In this document: in pieces, positions 59,484 to 64,000 of the stretch
Layout of the letters: every line of letters starts with the position of its first letter
Position numbering within the stretch: position 1 is the first letter of the stretch
The notes under the pieces: model-generated
Databases searched by the model: none
What the model was told of the DNA's origin: nothing
Seen by the model: only the letters and a program-made list of their open reading frames with translations
Translations under genes and position numbers: made by a program
Source of the DNA: Paraburkholderia fungorum
GTDB lineage: Bacteria; Pseudomonadota; Gammaproteobacteria; Burkholderiales; Burkholderiaceae
Length of the DNA: 64,000 nucleotides
Direction of reading: 5' to 3'
Assembly (NCBI RefSeq): GCF_902833645.1
Contig: NZ_CADFGE010000008.1
Coordinates: 339,187-403,186, forward strand

Positions 59484-60611
59484 ATGGGTATCAGAGACAT
59501 TGGCGTTCGAGTTGGCCACGGCACGCCCGGTCCGTTTAACGGCATCACCGACGTGCAAGGCGTAAGAGTCGGCCATCGTACCCTGGTCGAAAATCGCGCA
59601 GAAGCGTCGATTCGAACCGGCGTGACGATCATCGAACCGCGCCCTGGCATCGCCCGGTTCGAGCCATGTTTTGCCGGCTGTCATGTGCTCAATGGAAACG
59701 GCGATGCCACCGGTCTCGAGTGGATACGCGAATCCGGCCTGCTGACCACGCCCATTGCGTACACCAATACGCACAGCGTCGGCGTGGTTCGCGATGCACT
59801 GGTCGCCGCCGAACGCGCGTCGGTTGGCGATAGCCAGTACTGGTGCATGCCGGTGGTGCTGGAAACCTTCGACGGCGTACTGAACGACATCTGGGGCCAG
59901 CACGTCACCGCGGCGCATGTCCACGAGGCGCAGTCCAAGGCCCGCAGCGGTCCCGTGGCCGAGGGGTCAGTCGGTGGCGGCACCGGCATGATCTGTCATG
60001 AGTTCAAAGGCGGTATCGGAACCGCCTCGCGCAAGCTCGCTCAAGAAGATGGCGGCTGGACGGTCGGGGCGCTGGTCCAGGCGAACTACGGACGCCGCGA
60101 CGCATTGCGTGTGGCCGGCTATCCGGTTGGGGAGGTGTTGCGGGATCTGCCGTCGCCATTCGACAAACGTCAGGCGGGCGTGCCCGGCATGGGGTCGATC
60201 GTCGTGACGCTTGCGACCGACGCGCCGCTGCTTCCCCATCAGTGCACGCAGCTTGCCCGGCGGGCAAGCATTGGATTAGCCCGGGTGGGCGGCGGCACGG
60301 AATACTCCAGTGGCGACATTTTCATCGCGTTCTCGGTCGGCAACCACGGCATACCGCCGGCGGATTACGGCAAGCCGGGCGAACCTGTCATCAACCTGCG
60401 CAGCGTCAGCCACGATTTCATCTCTGCGCTATTCGTCGCGGCTGCGGAAGCGGTCGAAGAGGCCATCCTCAACGCACTTGTTGCTGCTGAAGATATGCAC
60501 GGACGAGGCGTTCATGTTCCCGCGCTCGGCGTCGACCGGCTACTGAAAGCACTGCAACAGGTTGGCTGGCGCCGCGACGCCGATCATGCAATCCGCCCGT
60601 TCGCTGACTGA
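59484..60611 (+). CDS. P1 family peptidase (DmpA-like D-aminopeptidase/esterase)
   Basis: 375 residues, DmpA family (N-terminal-nucleophile hydrolases that cleave themselves into two subunits). The start GIRDIGVRVGHGTPGPFNGI matches the family; ATGLEWIRESGLLTTPIAYT and GSVGGGTGMICHEFKGGIGT follow. Autocleavage is predicted between Gly237 and Ser238 in GVPGMGSIVVTLATDAPLLP, freeing Ser238 as nucleophile. GGAG precedes the start. 52 bp before a polyamine-binding-protein gene, probably cotranscribed. Substrates are likely peptides, D-amino acid amides or beta-peptides. Confidence 0.93.
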   Translation: MGIRDIGVRVGHGTPGPFNGITDVQGVRVGHRTLVENRAEASIRTGVTIIEPRPGIARFEPCFAGCHVLNGNGDATGLEWIRESGLLTTPIAYTNTHSVGVVRDALVAAERASVGDSQYWCMPVVLETFDGVLNDIWGQHVTAAHVHEAQSKARSGPVAEGSVGGGTGMICHEFKGGIGTASRKLAQEDGGWTVGALVQANYGRRDALRVAGYPVGEVLRDLPSPFDKRQAGVPGMGSIVVTLATDAPLLPHQCTQLARRASIGLARVGGGTEYSSGDIFIAFSVGNHGIPPADYGKPGEPVINLRSVSHDFISALFVAAAEAVEEAILNALVAAEDMHGRGVHVPALGVDRLLKALQQVGWRRDADHAIRPFAD

Positions 60612-60663
60612 CTGACGCTTCTTCCCGTTGCCTGAACTCCTTCATTAAAACCGAAAGGTCACT

Positions 60664-61773
60664 ATGACATCTCGCCCGCTCCTCACTGTCCTCACTGGAA
60701 TCCTCGCAGCATCGGGGCTGCTGGCCGTGACGGCCAATCTTGCCAAAGCCGAAGAACTGAATGTCTACAACTGGTCGGACAATATCGCCGACGACACCGT
60801 AGCGGGCTTCGAAAAGGAAACCGGAATTCACACGCGCTACGACGTCTATGACGGCGACGATACCTTGCAGGCAAAGTTGCTCAGCGGTTCGTCGGGTTAT
60901 GACATCGTGGTGCCGTCGTCCAGCTATGCCGGCAAGCAGATTGAAGCGGGGGTGTACCGCAAGCTCGACAAGAGCAAGATTCCCAATCTGGCTAATCTCG
61001 ATCCCACGCTCATGAAGATGCTTGCGTCAGCCGACCCTGGCAATCAGTACACCGTGCCGTGGTCATGGGGAACGGACGGCATCGGTTACAACGTCACGAA
61101 AGTGACGCAGATATTGGGCAAGGACGCCCCTTACGATAGCTGGGACCTGCTGTTCGATCCGCAATACGTATCGAAGTTGAAGACCTGCGGCGTTTCCATA
61201 CTCGACTCGGCGGAGGATGCGTTTTCGGTGGGCCTGATCTACCTGCATAAGGATCCCAACAGCACCAACCCCGCGGATTATCAGGCCGTGTACAAGCTGC
61301 TCAAAACGATTCGCCCGTACATCACGCAATTCAATTCGTCCGGCTACATCAACGATCTGGCCAATAACGATGTCTGCATTGCGCTGGCGTGGTCGGGCGA
61401 CGTCGGGATCGCGAAGCGGCGTGCGCAAGAGGCCCATCGCGCCTACGAGATTCGCTACGTCATTCCCAAAGGCGATGGCGTGCTGTGGTTCGATTTGATG
61501 GCGGTTCCCAAAGATGCGCCTCATCCCGAAGCCGCCATGCAATGGATCAACTACATCCTTCAGCCCAAGGTTAGCGCGGCGATCACCAATCAGGTTTTCT
61601 ACCCCAACGCTAACGCGGCTGCCCGTGCCTACGTGAAGCCGGATATTCTCGATAACGAAGCGGTCTACCCTCGCGGCGACAAGATGAAATCGCTCACACT
61701 GTCATTGCCGTTGCCGGCCGACATCCTGCGACTTCAGAACCGGCTGTGGACGCAACTCAAGTCCGGGCGATAA
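60664..61773 (+). CDS. Polyamine ABC transporter substrate-binding protein (PotD/PotF-like)
   Basis: 369 residues with a signal peptide (PLLTVLTGILAASGLLAVTA ending NLAKA). Mature part ELNVYNWSDNIADDTVAGFE, TGIHTRYDVYDGDDTLQAKL, VPWSWGTDGIGYN and SVGLIYLHKDPNS matches putrescine/spermidine-binding proteins. AAAGG upstream. No ABC permease or ATPase genes follow, so it either feeds an unlinked transporter or acts as a sensor/scavenger with the peptidase product. Confidence 0.92.
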   Translation: MTSRPLLTVLTGILAASGLLAVTANLAKAEELNVYNWSDNIADDTVAGFEKETGIHTRYDVYDGDDTLQAKLLSGSSGYDIVVPSSSYAGKQIEAGVYRKLDKSKIPNLANLDPTLMKMLASADPGNQYTVPWSWGTDGIGYNVTKVTQILGKDAPYDSWDLLFDPQYVSKLKTCGVSILDSAEDAFSVGLIYLHKDPNSTNPADYQAVYKLLKTIRPYITQFNSSGYINDLANNDVCIALAWSGDVGIAKRRAQEAHRAYEIRYVIPKGDGVLWFDLMAVPKDAPHPEAAMQWINYILQPKVSAAITNQVFYPNANAAARAYVKPDILDNEAVYPRGDKMKSLTLSLPLPADILRLQNRLWTQLKSGR

Positions 61774-61821
61774 CTTCGCCGCTGTTCGGGCCGCGCAAAC
61801 TGCCGCTGCGAGCGAATCACG

Positions 61822-61864
61822 ACAACCCGACTCACCGCTCGATCGCGCGCGTGCGTCGGGCTGT
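61822..61864. terminator. Hairpin between convergent binding-protein genes
   Basis: ACAACCCGAC (61822-61831) can pair with GTCGGGCTGT (61855-61864) with one mismatch across a 23-nt loop, between genes ending at 61773 (+) and 61871 (-). No U-run, so a bidirectional terminator is only suggested. Confidence 0.3.
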
Positions 61865-61870
61865 CTGTTG

Positions 61871-62653
61871 TCACTGACCGTAGACGTCGAAGTCGAAATA
61901 TTTTTTCGCGATTCTGTCGTACGTGCCGTCCGCGCGAATGTCGGCGATCGCCTTGTCGATCTTCGCCTTCAGGTCGGTATCTTCTTTGCGCAAACCGATC
62001 GCGGTCCCGCTTCCCAGCGTCTTCGCGTCGTAAAGCGGATTACCGGCAAATGCGAAGTCCTTGCCTCGCGGCGTGTGCAAGAATCCGACCTCGGCCTGCA
62101 CGGCGTTTTGCAGCGATCCGTCGATGCGCCCGGCAATCAGGTCCGAGTAAACGAGATCCTGATCCTGGTAAGACGCGATCACCGCGCCGGCCGGCTCCCA
62201 GTAGGTTTTCGCGTACGTTTCCTGGATCGAACCCTGCTCGACGCCGATTCGCTTGCCGGCCAGCGCTTGCGGCGTCGGCAGGAGCGTCGAGCCCTTCTTC
62301 GCGACAAGGCGAGTCGGGATACGGAATACCTTCGACGAGAAGGCGATCTGTGTCTGGCGCGCCGGTGTCATCGACATTGTCGATAGCACGCCGTCAAACT
62401 TGCGCCCCTTCAGTGCGGGAATCATCCCGTCGAACGCATTCTCGACCCACACGCATTGCGCGTTCAGGCGGCGGCAAATCTCATTGCCGAGATCGATGTC
62501 GAAGCCGACCAGCTTGCCGTCGGCGGATTTCGATTCGAACGGCGGATAGCTCGCGTCGACACCGAACCGCACGGTCGACCAATCCTTCGCGATGGCGCTG
62601 CCGGACGATACGGCGAGCAGCGCAATCGTCAGGGTTGCAAGCAGGGATTTCAT
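61871..62653 (-). CDS. Polar amino acid ABC transporter substrate-binding protein (HisJ/ArgT-like)
   Basis: 260 residues. Signal peptide MKSLLATLTIALLAVSSGSA ending SAIAK. Type 2 binding fold: VRFGVDASYPPFESKSADGK, LVGFDIDLGNEICRRLNAQC, ENAFDGMIPALKGRKFDGVL and RIGVEQGSIQETYA, typical of lysine/arginine/ornithine or histidine binding proteins. AAAGGA upstream of the start. Like its convergent neighbour it has no ABC permease or ATPase beside it. Confidence 0.92.
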   Translation of the reverse strand: MKSLLATLTIALLAVSSGSAIAKDWSTVRFGVDASYPPFESKSADGKLVGFDIDLGNEICRRLNAQCVWVENAFDGMIPALKGRKFDGVLSTMSMTPARQTQIAFSSKVFRIPTRLVAKKGSTLLPTPQALAGKRIGVEQGSIQETYAKTYWEPAGAVIASYQDQDLVYSDLIAGRIDGSLQNAVQAEVGFLHTPRGKDFAFAGNPLYDAKTLGSGTAIGLRKEDTDLKAKIDKAIADIRADGTYDRIAKKYFDFDVYGQ

Positions 62654-63078
62654 GTTTTTCCTTTCGTCATTCTTTTGAAGAAATGCGCGACGTGAGTGAA
62701 CAAGCGCAAACGTGCGGTAAGCACGCCAGGGCCCGTTGCCGGAACTGCATCCGGCGCGCAGCGCCCGACATTCGACCTTAATCCGCCCATCCCTACAAAT
62801 GCATTAAACAAATCACTTCATGCATGCAACGCATATCACACGGCCGCCAGTGAGAAGATGAAGCGGCCGATACCCCGCTACCTGCGCCATGAGAACCGGC
62901 TGCGAACACAGTTCAAGTGCGGCGGCTGCAGCCGGGTACAGCCGGTCCCGCTGCAGCTTTAGAGAATCACGGAGTCGGCGTAAATCTAAACGCGTGTTTC
63001 CAACATGTGGCTTGATAGATCGGAGTCCGTATCATGACGACAGCAATTTTTGTCTGAACTATCCGCGCAGCCGGATAG
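62654..63078. other. Intergenic region, no gene seen
   Basis: About 425 bp upstream of the regulatory region at 63079. Several short frames (largest 88 codons, 62696-62962) lack ribosome sites. Tandem CGGC/CAGC-rich segments near 62920-62955 are of unknown use. Confidence 0.35.
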
Positions 63079-63133
63079 CGTAACGGCAAGTTACGTTCGA
63101 CGTGGTGGGAACACGTAACGTCCAGGGCGTAAC
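63079..63133 (+). promoter_or_regulatory. Repeated CGTAAC sites, candidate sigma-54 enhancer
   Basis: CGTAAC-GGCAA-GTTACG (63079-63095) is a perfect inverted repeat, and two more CGTAAC words lie at 63114-63119 and 63128-63133, 14 bp apart. They sit ~140-190 bp upstream of the sigma-54 promoter at 63271, where activators of sigma-54 normally bind. The regulator is unknown. Confidence 0.5.
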
Positions 63134-63270
63134 ACGCGCCGCGCTATGCCGTCACGGTGTTTCGCACTCCACCTCGTGCAGCTCGTCCGGCAAGGCCCCG
63201 CTGCACCACGCACCACTCAATTCCGGCACGAACCATACGCGGAGCGTACCGCTTTGCGCTAACAATGCAT

Positions 63271-63286
63271 TGGCTCGGAACTTGCA
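63271..63286 (+). promoter_or_regulatory. Sigma-54 (RpoN) promoter
   Basis: TTGGCTCGGAACTTGCAG (63270-63287) matches YTGGCACG-N4-TTGCW in all key positions: the -24 GG is at 63272-63273 and the -12 GC at 63284-63285, exactly ten bases between them. It lies ~200 bp upstream of the Gly/Ser repeat protein gene at 63489, giving a long leader. Confidence 0.75.
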
Positions 63287-63488
63287 GCGGCCAAATGCCC
63301 GAGCAAGCCATATCCGAGCATGGCGCTACCGCAGCCAGCTCCAGAAAAACGATACGAAGGCGACGCGCACACACGCGCGGTGTCGGGCTCAAAGCAAGCG
63401 TTCAGGCAAGACCGATCAGCGGTTTTCCGGGGGCACTGATTACACCTTTGACCAATCAGGACGCGATTTCATCGCGAAAGGACTAATC

Positions 63489-64000
63489 ATGGCTCCCTTC
63501 AAACGCACTCTCGTTGCGTCGGCAAGCGCACTCCTATGGTGGTCGCTAGCGACCCCGGCTCACGCCGGAGATGTGACCGCCCCCACTCCTCCCTCGATGA
63601 CGCAAGGCGGCGGATGGACAACCCCCGGGCAACCGGGATCGGGATTCTCGTGGACAGGAGGCAGCGGCGCGCCCAGCGGATGGACCGGCAGCGGTTCGGG
63701 CGTGAGTAGTGGCTCCGGTTTTAGCGGCAGCACGACCTGGGGCGGCGTGACGGTTTCCGGCTCGGGGTACGGCGGCGGTTTTGCAGGTGGCGGAATGGGT
63801 GGTTATGGCGGGTATGGCGGCGGGTACGGAGGCGGCTCTGGAGACGGCGGATCCGGCGGTTCGGGTGGTGGGAACGGTGGCGGCTCTGGGGATGGCGGCC
63901 ACGGTGGTTCGGGTGGTTCGGGTGGTTCGGGTGGTTCGGGTGGTTCGGGTGGTTCGGGTGGCTCGGGTGGCTCGGGTGGCTCGGGTGGCTCGGGTGGCTC
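63489..64000 (+). CDS. Exported Gly/Ser-rich repeat protein (C-terminus beyond window)
   Basis: At least 170 residues from ATG 63489 (AAAGGA upstream), running off the right edge. Signal peptide MAPFKRTLVASASALLWWSL ending ATPAHAG. Then a Gly/Ser/Trp/Thr-rich region (GGGWTTPGQPGSGFSWTGGS), a Gly/Tyr run (GGMGGYGGYGGGYGGGSGDG) and (Gly-Gly-Ser)n encoded by 9-bp tandem repeats. Sigma-54 control and the low-complexity composition suggest a surface or extracellular matrix/adhesin-type protein, but no homologue is recognised. Confidence 0.7.
   Translation, partial: MAPFKRTLVASASALLWWSLATPAHAGDVTAPTPPSMTQGGGWTTPGQPGSGFSWTGGSGAPSGWTGSGSGVSSGSGFSGSTTWGGVTVSGSGYGGGFAGGGMGGYGGYGGGYGGGSGDGGSGGSGGGNGGGSGDGGHGGSGGSGGSGGSGGSGGSGGSGGSGGSGGSGG
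63904..64000 (+). repeat. 9-bp coding tandem repeat (Gly-Gly-Ser)n
   Basis: About eleven copies of a 9-bp unit GGTTCGGGT, the last five as GGCTCGGGT, continue to the window edge and probably beyond. The T/C switch is silent. All units keep the frame of the gene at 63489, so copy-number change lengthens the protein by three residues at a time. Confidence 0.9.

Noticed and set aside
63904..64000. Tandem repeats considered as a CRISPR array
   Set aside because: Units are 9 bp, contiguous and in coding frame; CRISPR arrays have ~28-37 bp repeats with unique spacers.
1..64000. tRNA, rRNA and origin of replication
   Set aside because: No cloverleaf-like sequence with TTCGAATCC-type arm and no rRNA or oriC-like DnaA-box cluster was recognised by eye; the KfrA-like gene alone is not evidence for a replicon origin.

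Overview
The window looks like a Burkholderiaceae chromosome or megaplasmid, most likely Paraburkholderia or Caballeronia. By eye the base composition is GC-rich with strongly GC-biased third positions. It carries a classic Burkholderia-type trimeric porin, a dense set of LysR/AraC/GntR/LuxR-controlled catabolic cassettes, an ECF sigma factor of the DGPF-linked type and a Kup transporter. I found no rRNA, tRNA, CRISPR array, prophage or complete insertion sequence. It reads as accessory/catabolic territory: small operons beside divergently transcribed regulators, separated by long decayed intergenic stretches that contain several gene remnants.

Layout. 1-8.7 kb: a LysR/SDR pair; a LysR regulator divergent from a tightly overlapping five-gene operon (ketopantoate-reductase-like, VOC, MaoC, CaiB/BaiF CoA-transferase, AroE-like); a small membrane protein divergent from an AraC regulator; a small ferredoxin-like-fold protein ending in a strong terminator. 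8.8-13.8 kb: small exported and hypothetical proteins, an RNA-like leader before a small orphan gene, an orphan DGPF protein and an AT-rich orphan protein kinase. 13.8-33.4 kb: oxidoreductase and hydrolase cassettes (TetR with two SDRs; lipase-like lipoprotein; LysR with EthD and an esterase; GlxA regulator with epoxide-hydrolase-like proteins, an aldo/keto reductase and an NmrA protein; AraC with an SDR, a broken VOC gene and an NTF2-like gene), a TIGR03118-like beta-propeller lipoprotein and a porin.

33.7-40.7 kb is the most unusual block. A LysR regulator is divergent from a 1156-residue protein that fuses a molybdopterin oxidoreductase, a phthalate-dioxygenase-reductase-like flavin/NAD module and a C-terminal plant-type [2Fe-2S] domain. 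An ornithine-cyclodeaminase-family enzyme and an AtoE-type short-chain fatty acid transporter follow. This looks like a self-contained pathway for an unknown, probably small and carboxylated or N-containing substrate.

40.7-64 kb: an MFS remnant, a glycine-zipper protein, a NarL-type two-component pair whose genes overlap, a GntR-regulated sugar-type ABC importer with a near-perfect palindromic operator candidate, an OmpR-type response regulator whose receiver has lost its phosphorylation residues, a DGPF/ECF42-like sigma pair, a long coiled-coil KfrA-like protein with 130-144-residue repeats, a DUF2235 hydrolase with a possible lectin-like tail, Kup, a LuxR regulator divergent from a DmpA-type peptidase and polyamine-binding protein, a second solute-binding protein, and at the right edge a Gly/Ser repeat protein preceded by an excellent sigma-54 promoter candidate.
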